DNA of 64,000 nucleotides from Aralia elata (lineage: Eukaryota; Streptophyta; Magnoliopsida; Apiales; Araliaceae): the NCBI GenBank assembly GCA_034770075.1, contig CM068386.1, positions 86,959,265 through 87,023,264 on the forward strand. The letters are read 5' to 3'. A model generated the notes under the pieces. That model saw nothing but the letters and a program-made list of their open reading frames with translations. It did no database searches and was not told where the DNA came from. Each line of letters starts with the position of its first letter. Positions within the stretch are counted from its first letter, which is position 1. Positions 33,867 through 46,029 of this stretch are shown here, piece after piece. A program made the translations under genes and the position numbers.

Positions 33867-33868
33867 CT

Positions 33869-34260
33869 TGTTAGGTCTGAAAGCATAAAAGTTAGAAGGG
33901 GTTAAATAGATTCTTTTAAATTTTATTTTTAAGTTAGACATGTACGACACTCTCGCAAGGAGCGGGCTAGTTTATGAAATTGTTAGTGAAAGGATATGAA
34001 TTCATTTCTCAATAATTTAATATATACATATATATATATACACACACACACACACATACACACATATATGTTATTCTTTAAGGCTTTGAAAGAGATATAG
34101 AAGGGGAGTTAAATAGATCTATGAAATTATGCACAATGGAATACAATTTTAAAATCCCCTTTAAAGATTATATGAAAACTCACAATTCTAAATTTAGTGC
34201 ATAGTGTAGAAATAAGTCACTCCATCGCGGAGTATGATATTCAAACCATTTGAATGAATA
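33869..34260 (-). repeat. Sirevirus LTR ends, apparently two in tandem
   Basis: The sequence next to the primer site (33869 on) has GTTAGAAGGGGTTAAATAGATTCT. A second, similar start lies near 34080-34115 (AGAAGGGGAGTTAAATAGATCT) and continues ATGCACAATGGAAT, which also occurs at 37233. So at least two decayed LTR ends adjoin. A TA/CA microsatellite (about 34018-34070) separates them. Confidence 0.6.
34018..34070. repeat. TA/CA microsatellite
   Basis: Alternating TA followed by a run of CA repeats, low complexity. Confidence 0.9.
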
Positions 34261-34692
34261 AATATGTCTGACTAATTTCTTAAACTATATCCCAAGCAAA
34301 CTTTGTCATTTCTATTTATGTTACAGTTATAAAAGAGAACATGTATCATCATATGAGGGATTCTATTGTCTTTCAAGTCACAAACAAAAAAGATCACCAA
34401 TAATTGATTAAAACTTTGCAAAAGTTTGATACAGTTTGTACATACCTTGTAAAGTAATCTTGTTCGACCGAATATGAAATCAACTATTCCCTTACAAATC
34501 TAAAAAGCTTATTTACTGGCATAAAAGTCACCTCAAAATAATATATATAATAGAGTCAAGGATATCTAAATCTATGTAATTGAATGTTAAAATGACCAAG
34601 TAAGACCTCTCTTTGTGTCATTCCATTAAATAACATATGAAATTAATCAAAAACAACTGACCCATTACTATATTTGTGAAATACTCTAGTCA
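34261..34692. other. AT-rich sequence with no recognised content
   Basis: It may be decayed LTR. No coding, RNA or terminal-repeat signal is seen. Confidence 0.5.
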
Positions 34693-34700
34693 CATAGATG

Positions 34701-36300
34701 TAGGGGTAAAAATGATCCCAAGTAGTTCAAAACTCGGTGTGGGATCGACTCGAAAAATTCAAGCAAGACTTGGATTCGATACCTAAACGAGTCGAATTCG
34801 AATCCATTTTGTTACGATTGATGTTTATTCCCAAACCAAAATATTGGGAGACTATTTTTTTATGTTTTATTTTTTTTACAAACACACAAAGTCGAACATT
34901 TATACAAGTCGAATCCGAGCAGCCTATTGTTCGCTCATTTAGAGTATCGAATCTTCATTACCTAACAGATCCCTACTCAATACATGTTTGATGATCCGTA
35001 CTCGTTTATAGTATCGAGTATACTCGATTAATCAGTATATATAATTATAAAAATTATAAATTATGTATTACTATTAATTACATTATTTAATCCTTACGCT
35101 TCAAACTAAGAGATCAATATTAATTTTTTGAAGTTAATTTAAAATGATTTTAAGTTAAAAATTGATACAAAATTATTTTGATTTTAAGTTATACAATTAA
35201 TAAAACTGTAAACTATCTGAATAGTGGTATTAATTACAAAATTTGTTAGTTTTAAAATTTTAATAAATTAATCAAATTTTGAATTATAAAATATCTCAAA
35301 TTAACTTTGAAAAATAAAATTTGATCCTATAATTTTAATTTTGAAACGGTAAAAGTCTTATTTTTTTAATAATGGTTACAGACCCTGAACAGAACTCTAA
35401 TCTCCATTTGAACTCAAAAGGAAGAGATATCATATTTAAATGATTTCCTCAAATATTAATGAAATCATATATCTTCCATTCAAGAATGAATGTCATATAT
35501 TACTAATTTACTTTACTCAATTTATTTTTGAATTATAAATATGTTAAATTGATTTGAAAAAATAAAACTTGATCCTATATTTTGGAATGGAGAGAATATT
35601 ATTTTTTTAATGATGGTTTGTTTTATTTAAATATTAATTTAAATATTTTCTTAATATAAAATTTTCATTTTGTTTTACATATGTAGCTAATTTTTTATAT
35701 AAAAAATATACCCTGTTGTTTAGACTATCTATTAAAGACGAAAAATAAATTAATTAGGAACCCATATTTGAGTCAAATGATGTTATATGTAGTTTCATCA
35801 ATATCACCAAAACATTATCTAATAGCAATTTTAAACTAAACAAGTATTATTTAAGGGTAAGAATAGAACAATATTATTATTAACTACTATATTGGATTGA
35901 AGAAAACTGATTTTGAAGTTGATGTAATGTACTAAGTAGTATGTAATCAGTGGTCTTGTAATTTTAAAAGTAATAATGTAGTAACATATAATTTTCTGAA
36001 TCTTATGTAATTTTTTGAATTATGAAATACATAGTTGAATGAGTTAATTTTTTTACATCATCATAATATTAATGATCTAGTTCTAATTTGTGTATGTCTC
36101 AAATACTCGCGAGTAGTTCAATTAAAAAACGAGTCGAGTCAAGTCGAATTCGAGTATAATAAAACGAGTCGAATTCGAATATGAGCAAAGATTACAAAAT
36201 TATATTCGAACTCTAGTACGAATTCAAGCACCTTAAAAAAGTTTCGAATAGAATCTGAATAAAATACTGTTCGACTTAATTCGAGATCATTTCACCCCTA
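34701..36300. mobile_element. Non-autonomous hAT-type DNA transposon (1.6 kb)
   Basis: The left end TAGGGGTAAAAATGATC pairs with the inverted right end TAGGGGTGAAATGATC. The flanks carry a perfect 8-bp target duplication CATAGATG (34693-34700 and 36301-36308). Subterminal regions are rich in ACTCG/CGAGT and TTCGA words and the centre is AT-rich. No transposase remains. TAGGGGT ends and 8-bp duplications fit hAT. Confidence 0.88.
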
Positions 36301-36308
36301 CATAGATG

Positions 36309-37224
36309 ACATACAGTACCCCAATAGGGAATGAGATCCTATTTCAAACTTTTATTAATTGCACAACTGATTGTAATAAGCATGCAAACTAACGCACATC
36401 ATCCCATGTACTACTTTTTAGACATTAGGACGATCAAGCATTTTAATAAGCATGTCTTGTACATTGCCTTTTATTAATATATTAAATTCAGAAGAAAAAA
36501 AAAGAAATTGAAGGTTATATTAAACTTCGGATTTAGAGAATTGCCTCCATCTATATACTAATACTTCTATATCAACTGTGAAGCATTAACTTGATAAGCA
36601 TCATAGTCATAATATTTTTTCATGTAGTTATTGAAATACTTACAGTCAATATAGTGACACTAGCTCCAATTATACTATGCGAAAAATTTTTCATCGCGGA
36701 TGCAGGTCCTCTTACTCCTTTTTGGGTTTCTTATTACTATAACCTCTGTTTGGTTTCAACCATGAGTTGTCTTCTAATTTTGTATGTCAAATATATGCAA
36801 AATAAAAATCTGCAAGCATATATCTCTTTTAGGGTAAAGGAAGCATATATATACTCGAAGAAAGCCTGGAGATCGGTGAAAGCCTTTTTAGGGTTTTGAA
36901 ATAGCCCAATTAGTTCTGCTTCCAAGTTCTTCGTCGTCTTTGAAACGAAAAATTTATTTGGGATTTTTCGTCTATTGGTTGTGTTGGGTTTCTCGATTTA
37001 GACGATTGACAGTGAGAAGAGAGGAAGAGGCGACTGACAATGAAAAGAGAGGAAGAACGATTGAATTTAAGTAAGGAAACCGAAGAGGCGATTGAATCAG
37101 AGAGCGATTGAATTTTAAATTGGACCAAACTCGGTATATTAACTTTGTACCAACGAAATTAACTCAAATTGAGATCACCTTTTGCGACTTTATATATTTG
37201 TATTGATTACCAAATAATTAAACA
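36309..37224. other. Non-coding stretch
   Basis: An open frame at 36591-36899 is hydrophobic but matches nothing I know and lacks context. A G/A-rich part near 37010-37120 has repeated GAGGCGA words. No gene is supported. Confidence 0.5.
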
Positions 37225-38266
37225 AGTTAATTAATTGATAGTTATGCACAATGGAATAAGTTATATATAAAACCCCTTCAAAGATTAATAGAAAAAATCT
37301 TCGTTCTAAATTTAGTGTAATAATAGAGTTAAACCACAAACGTAGAGTACAGAAAATAAGTGCAGAAAGAAAATGATACAACAAGTTTTAAGATATTTTG
37401 AGCACAAAAGTTTATTAGTTCTCTCTTCTACTCCGCGAGTAGGGATGATCTACTAAAGATGGGTAAGGTGACAAAAATTACAGTTCACTAAGAACTATTA
37501 CACAATGATTCACTAAGAATCCTTCAAGTTACAAAGACTTGGTCAACTAAGATCACTAAGATCTGCACAAATTTCATAAGAAATAAAGCTTGTGTAAGGT
37601 GCTACTAAGTTGCTATGAACGCTTCTCTCAATAGACTTAGCAGTAAAAGATTGTTCTTGTGATCGTAGAGTGAAGCTGGACACTTGAACTTTTGAGTGCT
37701 AGAATTCAGAGTTTTAGTAGCAGTTAAGTGTTAATGTAGCAATCCTTTTATAGTTGCGCTTTGAAATTTACCCGTTGAATTGCTACGGTTGCTCCAATAG
37801 TCAGGGACACTTGTTAATGATTAATTCTTTTGACTTGAAATATTTATTTGCTGGACCACAACATGTCGCTTTCAGTCGTACTATGTTTGGTGCAGTAACA
37901 AACGTGTGTCCTTGTCTTTGTATAGGTAGCTATTGGGAAAAACTGAGTTGTCTCCTTTGTCTCTAGTGCTGACTCATAATGGATAGTGACTAAGCTAAAT
38001 GACTAGCTTTACATTCCTTCAGTGGCTTCAACGATCCAGCTCTACACTTTTAGACTTCCGCTAAGCGATCTTAGTCTTCTAAAACGAATTATCTTTTACT
38101 CTGCGGTCTTAGAGCTTTTTAGCTTTTGCATGATGAATATGCATAACTCTTTAGTCAATCTTTAGCTATACGATTTTACATGGCTATTTTACGATCATGG
38201 ATCTATCTAACAAGTTAGATCACTAACTAAGTCCTTTTACAAAGATTATCATAGATCACTAAGTAC
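37225..38266 (-). repeat. Sirevirus LTR remnant
   Basis: From 37233 it shares ATGCACAATGGAAT and the following roughly 90 bp with 34124-34220. It continues with LTR-like sequence (CTCCGCGAGTAG, repeated AAGATCACTAAGATC words, CGTAGAGTGAAG near 37664). It is cut by the plastid rRNA insertion at about 38267. Confidence 0.6.
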
Positions 38267-38403
38267 ATTTTGAGGTCATATCTAGTATTCAGAGTTCGTC
38301 TTGATTTGGTACCGCTCTCGCGGCCCACACCAAAACAATGTTTTACCCAAATGTCCAGTCAACTGCTGCGCCTCAACGCATTTTGGGGAGAACCAGCTAA
38401 TTC
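38267..38403 (-). pseudogene. Plastid 23S rRNA fragment (nuclear plastid DNA), left part
   Basis: The minus strand closely matches the plastid 23S rRNA region with TTGAGGCGCAGCAGTTGACT, GGGCCGCGAGAGCGGTACCA and CTCTGAATACTAGATATGAC. It is about 137 bp. It is not a functional rRNA gene. The match is from memory of plastid rRNA and should be confirmed by alignment. A hAT-like element interrupts it at 38404. Confidence 0.85.
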
Positions 38404-38997
38404 TAGGGGTGTTCATCGGTAATTTAACGTACCGAACCGATTACCGAAAGAACCCAAAACTCTGTACCGAAATCGATACCGGTCGGATCGGTATCTCGAA
38501 CCGGTTAGCTGGTTCGGTACCGGGACGGTACCAGTTTTTACCTAAAACTATACCGGTCAACAAAATAAGAACCTGTTATTTATGTGCATAAAGACTACAG
38601 TTCTAAATATGAGTGAGGTATTTTTACAAACATGATAACTGCTTCTACAGTTATAACTCTTCATAGATTTCAGGATATAAATAAATAAACAATTAATTTA
38701 CTTATTTTTCATTTTTGAAAACAAAATTATTGTATTAAAAAATAAAAATAAAAAACAAACTCAACTAAATAAATTTTCATAGAAGGAGATAAGGGTTGAG
38801 ACTTGAGAGTGATCAGAGAGGTGGCGAGCAAAAAAGCGTCAGATAGAGAGGCGGCAGCCTGCGAACGGAAGGCCTAAGGAGAGGCGGCAGACAGAAAAGC
38901 TATGGATGGAGAAGTGTCCGACGGGGGAAGGCACAAGAACGAACAGAGAAAAAGATGAAATTTTTTGAGAGTGAAGTGGGGCATGAAATGTTGTAGA

Positions 38998-39000
38998 CTG

Positions 39001-39032
<32 letters not shown>

Positions 39033-39034
39033 AA
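38998..39034. repeat. GA microsatellite
   Basis: A run of GA repeats inside the hAT-like element. It creates spurious open frames on the minus strand. Confidence 0.9.
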
Positions 39035-39277
39035 TGTGGTTGTGGGTACTGACTCACATAACATGGTCACATGGACTCGGCCCACCTAAACTTTACATGC
39101 AATTATGCACCAAGTACTAAATAGTAAGTCCACTGCGCTATTGAAAATTTAAAGTTTTTTTAATTGAACCGATAAATGGTACGATCCGATATTTATCGGC
39201 TCTTCAAATTCTTATCCCGACCCGATCCTAAAAAAGCGGTATGTACCGATTAATTTTACCGATACTGAACCAGTTTT

Positions 39278-39535
39278 TGTTGTAAAATGATAGATAAAAC
39301 AAAATGTATATTGATAAACTCTTGTATTTAAGTGGTCATCCATACTTCTCTTTCATTATGATATTCTTATTTCTTCCAATACACCAGCAACCATGGACTT
39401 AATGGTTAATAGTTAATACTAATCTATCAAAATTGATATCTATTTGATGCTTTATATATAGGCATGGGGAGAGAGAACGTGGAAGATGAAGAGAGAGGAA
39501 GAGGAAGAGACAAGAAGGCCAAAGGTTTTCTAACA
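39278..39535 (-). repeat. 3' LTR of Copia J
   Basis: 258 bp, TGTTAGAAAA to TACAACA on the minus strand. The polypurine tract TAAGGGGGAG (39545-39536) adjoins it. Confidence 0.92.
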
Positions 39536-39757
39536 CTCCCCCTTAGATGACCACTTTTTAAGAATATGCCTCGTTAAAAACCTTACCAAATAAAAACCCT
39601 GTGGGAAAAAATTTTGGCTAAGGAAAAGAGTACAATATTCTTGTATATCTTCTAGTGCGTTAGGATTGACTCATTAAAACCTTGTAAAGGAAAACCCAGT
39701 GGGAAAAAACCTTAGCGAAGGAAAAAGAGTATAATCAGCACACATCCTTCAAAAACT

Positions 39758-41130
39758 TTACTCCCCCTCATGAGTACCACTGTTCATGGTAAAAATATCC
39801 TTAAGTCGGCCCATGTCAATGTTGTGCACCATCTTCTTAAAAGTCGTAGTTGGTAATGGCTTAGTGAATATATCAGCCAAATTATCACATGATTGTATCT
39901 GCTTGACATCAATATCGCCACTCTTCTGGAGCTCATGTGTATAAAAGAATTTTGGTGCAATATGCTTGGTTCTATCACTCTTGATATAGTCTCCCCTAAT
40001 TTGAGTGATACAAGCAGCATTATCTTCGTAGAATATCGTTAGACTATTTATGATTGATGATAATCCACAATTCTCACGAATGTGTTGAATTATCGATATC
40101 AACCAAACACATTGACGACTCGCTTCATGAATTGTGATAATCTCTACATGATTTGATGAAGTAGCAGAAATTGTTTGCTTAACATATCTCCATGAAATAG
40201 CAGTATTTCCATAAGTAAATAAATATCTTGTTTGTGATCTGCCTTTGTGTGGATCGGAAAGATAACCCGCATCAGTATATCCAACTAACTGTGGTTTTGA
40301 TCCATTTGGATAAAATACTCTCAAATCAGTAGTCCCACGAAGATATCGCAAAATATGCTTAATTCCATTCCAATATCTTCGAGTCGGTGCAGAACTGTAC
40401 CTTGCTAGTAAGTTAACTGCAAATGCTATATCAGGTCGTGTGAAATTTACAAGATACATCAAAGTACCAATTGCATTAAGATATGGTACTTCAGGACCAA
40501 GAGTTTCTTCATCATTTTCTTGTGGTCAAAATGGATCTTTCTTGATATCAAGTGACCGACCTATCATTGGAGTGCTCAATGGATGAGCTTTATCCATGTA
40601 AAAGTGCTTCAGGACTTTTTTGTGTATGTTGATTGATGAACAAAAATTCTATTTGGAAGATGTTCAATTTGTAAGTCAAGGCAAAATTTTGTCTTACCAA
40701 GATGTTTCATCTCAAATTCATTCTTTAAACATTTTGTTGTTTTTGTTAACTCTTCTGGAGTCCCTACAAGATTTAAATCATCAACATATACTGCAACAAT
40801 AACAAATCCGGATTCTGATTTTTTGATAAAAATACATGGACAAATTGGATTATTCTCAAATCCTTCTTTCAAAAGATATTCACTGAGGCGATTATACCAC
40901 ATACGTCCGGATTGCTTTAACCCATATAAGGATCTTTGTAACTTGATAGAATACATACTTCGAGATGTAGAATTATATGCTTCAGGCATTTTATATCTTT
41001 TAGAAATTTTCATGTATATATCATTATCTAATGATCCATACAGATATGTTGTAACAATATCCATTAATTGCATATCCAAATTTTCTTTTGCTACCAAACT
41101 AATTAAAAATCTGAATGTAATTACGTCCAT
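39758..41130 (-). pseudogene. Reverse transcriptase and RNase H of Copia J (broken)
   Basis: RT (41130-40609) has MQLMDIVTTYLYGSLDNDIY, QRSLYGLKQSGRMWYNRLSE and the catalytic YVDD (VAVYVDDLNLVGT). RNase H (40462-39758) has FTRPDIAFAVNLLARYS, GYTDAGYLSDPHKGRSQTRY, YEDNAACITQIRGDYIKSDR, TKHIAPKFFYTHELQ and NLADIFTKPLP. A break lies at about 40470-40600. RNase H is almost complete at 234 codons. Confidence 0.9.
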
Positions 41131-41766
41131 TACAGGAGCATATGTTTCTTCATAATCAATACCAGGTCTCTGCGAGAAACCTTGGGCTATAAGTCGCGCT
41201 TTATACCTTATAATTTTATTTTTCTCATTTCGTTTACGTACAAATACCTATTTGTATCCAACAGGCATTACACCTTCAGGTGTTCGGACTATAGGTCCAA
41301 AAACTTCACGTTTATTTAGTGAATTTAATTCCGCTTGAATCACCTATTTTCACATTGGCCAATCATTTCTACGTTGACATTCTTCAACGGTTTGTGGTTC
41401 ATATACATGATCATTACTTCTGGTAATATCAAGAGCAACTTTATATGAAAATATGTTGTCGACAACAATTTTATTTCTATCCAATACTTCTCCTGTATGT
41501 ACATAATATATCGAGATCTCGTTATTTTCAGGTACCTGATCCTCTTCAGGGGATAACTCTTTAAGAGTTTTATTTTTAGGAGATTTTTGCTCATAAGTTT
41601 TGGATAAATCAGTTATTTATGTGGCCTGTTTTATGGGTATAGCCTCTTTATAGGTCGCAACTTGTTTTTCTTGTACTTTCTTCTTCCGAAATTTTTTATC
41701 TTTAACACTGATTAGTCTTCCACGCTTCAGGTGTGGTTTTGATTCATTTACTGCTGTATTAATTGA

Positions 41767-43214
41767 TTATCCTACACGGACTTCAATTCGTGTTGGAGTA
41801 TTAGCAGCTGAAATATGAGATTTCACTATTTTCTTATTATAAATGAATACATCCGGTAATTGATTTGCAATTCCTTGCAAATGAATAATCCTTTGAACTT
41901 CCAGTTCACATTGATTTGTACGAGGATCAAGATGAGATAACGTCGAAGCATTCCATGTAATCTCTTGTCGTGCTTCAGGCAAACGTCGTGCTTCAGGCAA
42001 CGACTTTTCTCTCCCTAATGGTGGGAAGATTGTTTCATTAAAATGACAATCCTCAAAATGTACTTTAAAAATATCACCAGTTAGAGGTTCAAGATATCTA
42101 ATGATAGATGGGGAATCAAAACCCATATAAATTTCAAGTAGACGGTGAGGATCCATTTTAGTGTGTTGTAGGGGTGCAATAGGTACATATACAGCACAAC
42201 CAAATGTGCGCAGGTGAAAAATATTTGGTTGTTGGCCAAGTACAAGTTACAATGGTAAAAATTTATGATAAGCAATTGGTCTAATGCGAACTAATGATGC
42301 AGCATGTAAAATAGCATGACCCCAAGCAGAAACTGGTAATTTTGATTTTATAAGCAAAAGGTCGAGCAATAATTTGAAATTTCTTGATAAGTGATTCAGC
42401 TAAACCATTTTCAGTATGTGTATGTGCAACAGGATGTTCAACATCAATTCCAATAGACATGCAATAGTCATCAAAATCTTGAGATGTGAATTCACCAGCA
42501 TTATCTAAACGAATTTTCCTAATTGGATAATCAGGAAATTGTGCTCGCAACCTAATTATTTGAGCAAAGAGCCTAGCAAATGCCACATTTTTAGTAGAAA
42601 GTAAACATGATGGGTGTATTGGTCCACATATATCACCCTGAATTCTCTCTAAGAAAGATGGACACTCAACAACATTATTTGAATGTGATGGTTTGGTAAT
42701 TAATTTACCTTGAGAACAAGCACTACATGGATAATCAGTAGGTAAAAGAATCTTCTGGTTCTTTAAAGGATGTCCATGAGAGTTTTCAATAATTTGACGT
42801 ATCATTATTGATCCTAGATGACCAAGACGATCATGTCAAAGCATAAAAACCTTTGGATTTTGAACACTTCTGGTGTATTACATTTGTTTCAACTGTTCTT
42901 ATTGTAGTTTAATATAACCTAGAAGAGAAAATAAATAGTTTTTCTAGTATGAGCTTCTAGCCCGATACTATTGAAGGAATATAAAGAAATTCTTCACTGC
43001 CTTCATTATTGGTTTCAACATGATAACCATTATAATGTATATCCTTAAAGCTGAGTAAATTTCTGCTTGACTGAGTAGAATATAAAGCATCATTAATATA
43101 AAGTTTTGTGCCTTTTTGCAATATTATAATCACTCTTCCAGAGTCTTCAATTATAATTGCTCTTCTAGAGCCTTGATTAAGTTTGATGAATAATCGCTCT
43201 TTCAGAGGTTTCAA
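41767..43214 (-). pseudogene. Protease and integrase remnants of Copia J
   Basis: The 43214-42957 piece has the post-protease region (LYINDALYSTQSSRNLLSFK). The 42805-42281 piece holds the zinc-site end (CSACSQGKL), GDICGPIHP, RLDNAGEFTSQDFD and the Glu block (ENGLAES). The 42156-41767 piece is the C-terminal integrase region with YLEPLTGDIFKVHF. Stops separate them, and the first part of the catalytic core is partly lost near 42600. Confidence 0.82.
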
Positions 43215-43439
43215 TTAAGTTCAATGAACCTGATATGGTATTGACATTGGCTTTGCATAATTTTAAAAATCATTCTATATGATAATCGCTCTTCTAGATC
43301 CTCCAATTACCAGTAGGACCCATACATCTTCATATATGTAAAACATAAATTAAACTTTATTACTTGAAACATAAATCAAACATGTCAAAATAAAAATGCT
43401 TATTATAATACCATAATATAATGAAAGAAAAATAAATAA

Positions 43440-44112
43440 TTAATATGGCCATTTCTATTTGGAAAGTCAAGATAATTCATGAGATCTTCAAGATCATTAT
43501 GATCATTCATAGGATTTTCAAGATCCTTATGATCAACAAATTTTCGTTTCAATTCCCTTTCCCTTTTTCTTTTATGAAAGCTTGGTACAAATCTACCAAA
43601 TATTTAGGAGTACGACAGGTACGAGACCAATGACCTTCCATTCCACACCTACAACTATGACCATAATTTCCTCTATGTTTATCAAATGAGGTTCCATTCA
43701 CTTCAAGAAAATGGAGTAGAACTGGTCGAACGAGATTGGTGATTTTTTAGCAAAAACTCATTATTTTTGTTCAGCCATTAGAAGACACGATATCACTTCA
43801 GGGAACATAATTTCCTCTATCGCTTCAGAAAATATTTTGTGAACTTATGCTCTCGATATTGCTACTGTAGGAGCATATTTGAGACATGAATGTAGTCAAT
43901 ATTTTTTTTCTAACATGTCTTCATAAGTGAGATGATGGCGAATAAAAATCATTGATTTTTGCATGATCCTACAGGGATGTATGATTTCTAACCTTAATTG
44001 TATCTTCAAGATTCTTTGCCTCTAGATGAATCTCAACATCAAGAGTCCATGACAAATAATTCTTGCTCAAGATATCAAGGGTAACAAATTCAAGTTTTGT
44101 AAGGTTTAACAT
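43440..44112 (-). pseudogene. Gag of Copia J (broken)
   Basis: The ATG at 44112 opens MLNLTKLEFVTLDIL, SKNYLSWTLDVEIHLEAKNL, a standard Copia gag N-terminus. It decays after about 35 codons. A damaged zinc knuckle (CRCGMEGHWSRTC) is near 43660-43620. Confidence 0.8.
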
Positions 44113-44286
44113 TTATATAAATATATAGCTTGATTTCTAGCACAGTATGAATCTTTCCTTGTCACTGCTTTAACTTACTAAAACAATTGAATATACACGA
44201 TCAAATTTAATTGTAACGAAATAATACTTACAATGAGTTGAAAGAACTTCCTTTTCAAAATTGGGTAGAAACTCGTGCTGATAACG

Positions 44287-44536
44287 TGTTATAAAATGAT
44301 ACATAAAACAAAATGTATATTGATAAACTCTTGTATTTAAGTGGTCATCCACACTTCTCTTCCATTATGATATTCTTATTTCTTTCAATTTACAAGCAAC
44401 TATGGACTTAATGGTTAATACTAATCTATCAAACTTGATATCTATTTGATGCCTTATATATAGGCATGGGGAGAGAGAAAGTGGAAGATGAAGAGAGAGG
44501 AAGAGGAAGAGACAAGAAGGCCAAAGGTTTCTAACA
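44287..44536 (-). repeat. 5' LTR of Copia J
   Basis: 250 bp, partner of 39278-39535. Inside it, the minus strand reads CGTTATCAGCACGAG (44286-44272), at the primer-site position but differing from the usual TGGTATCAGAGC. Confidence 0.9.
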
Positions 44537-44619
44537 GTTTTAATATATATCGAATCGGTCGGCTCGAACCGGTCTGGTGTACCTATTTACCAAAAAAATG
44601 ATTTTTTTGAACACCTCTA

Positions 44620-44721
44620 GCTAGCTCTGAGTTCGAGTGGCAATTCACCCCTAACCACAACTCATCCCCTGATTCTTTAACATCAGTCAGTTCAGACTTC
44701 CACTTAGTTTCACCCAAGCTT
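44620..44721 (-). pseudogene. Plastid 23S rRNA fragment, right part
   Basis: This continues the fragment at 38267-38403. The minus strand shows GGGTGAAACTAAGTGGAAGT, ATCAGGGGATGAGTTGTGGT and CGAACTCAGAGCTAGC. The two parts are contiguous in plastid 23S rRNA once the intervening element and its duplicated 8 bp are set aside. Confidence 0.85.
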
Positions 44722-46029
44722 TTACAAAACTTACTTGTTATAAATATAAATTGATTTTCAGTCACCATCAAATTTAAAATAGCGCAATATAAATGCATGT
44801 ACTAACAATATTCCCATATTTTTTCGTATTTTAATATTATGATCTAGACTCATAATATTAATGATTAATATTAGGCTTTGGACTCTACATAATATTTAAA
44901 GAGAAAGATGAAAAGGAAGAAGTTTATTAGATTTAAATATCTTATTTTATTATTATTATTATTATTTAGGTATGTTTTTTTATATTGGTAGTTTAAAAAT
45001 ATTAGCCAATGAGAATGTTTTATTTTGGGAGGAGAACTTCTCTCTTACTACCTTTATATATTTTTTAGCAAAAGGCAAAATAATTTTATTACTGAAAAAT
45101 ATAAAATCCAAAGAGGCTTGAACTTTGTAAGAATAAGATTATTGATACTACTAGTGCAAAACATGTGCAAGGCATGTGTTAATATAGATTTTTTTGTTCC
45201 ACTATTTTCTCGTATAGGATTATTGATGTATATACTTTTATTGTCGAACATAATTAATTTAATTTAATTCAAAAAAATGTAATTTGTGTTCAGTAAAACT
45301 AAAATAATCCTCTTTAGTTATCTAAAATTTTAGACTTTATAAGAACTCTCTATTTCTCAAAAGAGAATGCGAAAGTTTTTTTGTTTCAAATAATTAAATA
45401 TTTCTCCTAATTAACGAGAAATGTAAAAAAAATTAATGGTTCACATTATAAATTAAATTTAGTCAAATAATGAGGAAAAAGTTATATATTAGCATTACTA
45501 CAAGCATAGACACTCACATATTAAATTATTAAATATAATTTTGATTTAAAAATATTAAATAAAAGAAGTCTTTAATATTTTTTAAAGTTTTTTATAATTA
45601 ATGCAAAAATCACTTAACATGGCAACCTTTGTGTGACAAAATTTTACAATTTCCTCGGAAGTGATATTTTTACCCAACATTAGTTTTTTCATAAAATGTG
45701 AATTCGTCAAATTAAATTTGTGCATAACACTAACTACTTAAATTAATTTTAACCAAATAAATTATGAACAATTAATTATAGAATAGAGAAAAAAAGTACA
45801 ACATATTTATTGTACAATAGTATATTAATATAGGTATTTTTTACATCTACATAGTAATCTAAATATATTTTATTTTTTTGTCTTAAAATATGTTAATACA
45901 CTTATAGATTACCTTACATATCTTTAATTACTTATAAATTATCGACTTTTAGTTTTAGATAATTTAATTATTTTTGAAACCCCTTAGTAGAGTATTTGAG
46001 AAGTCTAATTTTGTGTCAGCGAACTTTTT
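44722..46029. other. AT-rich non-coding stretch with a TTA microsatellite
   Basis: A TTA run is at about 44937-44968. Short open frames here match nothing recognised. No element ends were found. Confidence 0.5.

Larger units (their letters stand above)
31808..33868 (-). mobile_element. Sirevirus D remnant (gag and protease)
   Basis: This is the 5' half of an old Sirevirus on the minus strand. A primer site TGGTATCAGAGC is at 33866-33855. The gag start is the ATG at 33846. Protease remnants occur at 32020-31820 (HFINWYLEGCCSRHMTSNKALLSNF region, catalytic Asp replaced). Gypsy E cuts it at 31808 and a short continuation exists at 26857-26775. IN, RT and RNase H are absent. Confidence 0.88.
39278..44536 (-). 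mobile_element. Copia LTR retrotransposon J (5.3 kb, decayed)
   Basis: LTRs at 39278-39535 and 44287-44536 and a perfect GTTTT target duplication (39273-39277, 44537-44541) bound it. Coding remnants are on the minus strand in the order gag-PR-IN-RT-RNase H. It is inserted in the hAT-like element. Confidence 0.93.
38404..44619. mobile_element. hAT-like non-autonomous element, split by Copia J
   Basis: The left end TAGGGGTGTTCA and inverted right end TAGAGGTGTTCA differ at one base. The 8-bp flanks are GCTAATTC and GCTAGCTC. Without Copia J the element is about 950 bp, with GGTTCGG/ACCGGT-type repeats near both ends and no transposase. It sits inside the plastid rRNA fragment. Confidence 0.82.

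Noticed and set aside
36591..36899. Hydrophobic 102-codon frame
   Set aside because: No recognisable family, no splice or promoter context, and AT-rich DNA gives hydrophobic frames by chance.
38267..38403. A functional rRNA gene
   Set aside because: Only about 230 bp of 23S is present in two pieces, split by a transposon and carrying substitutions.
38839..39085. Serine/leucine-rich minus-strand frames
   Set aside because: Produced by the GA microsatellite inside the hAT-like element.
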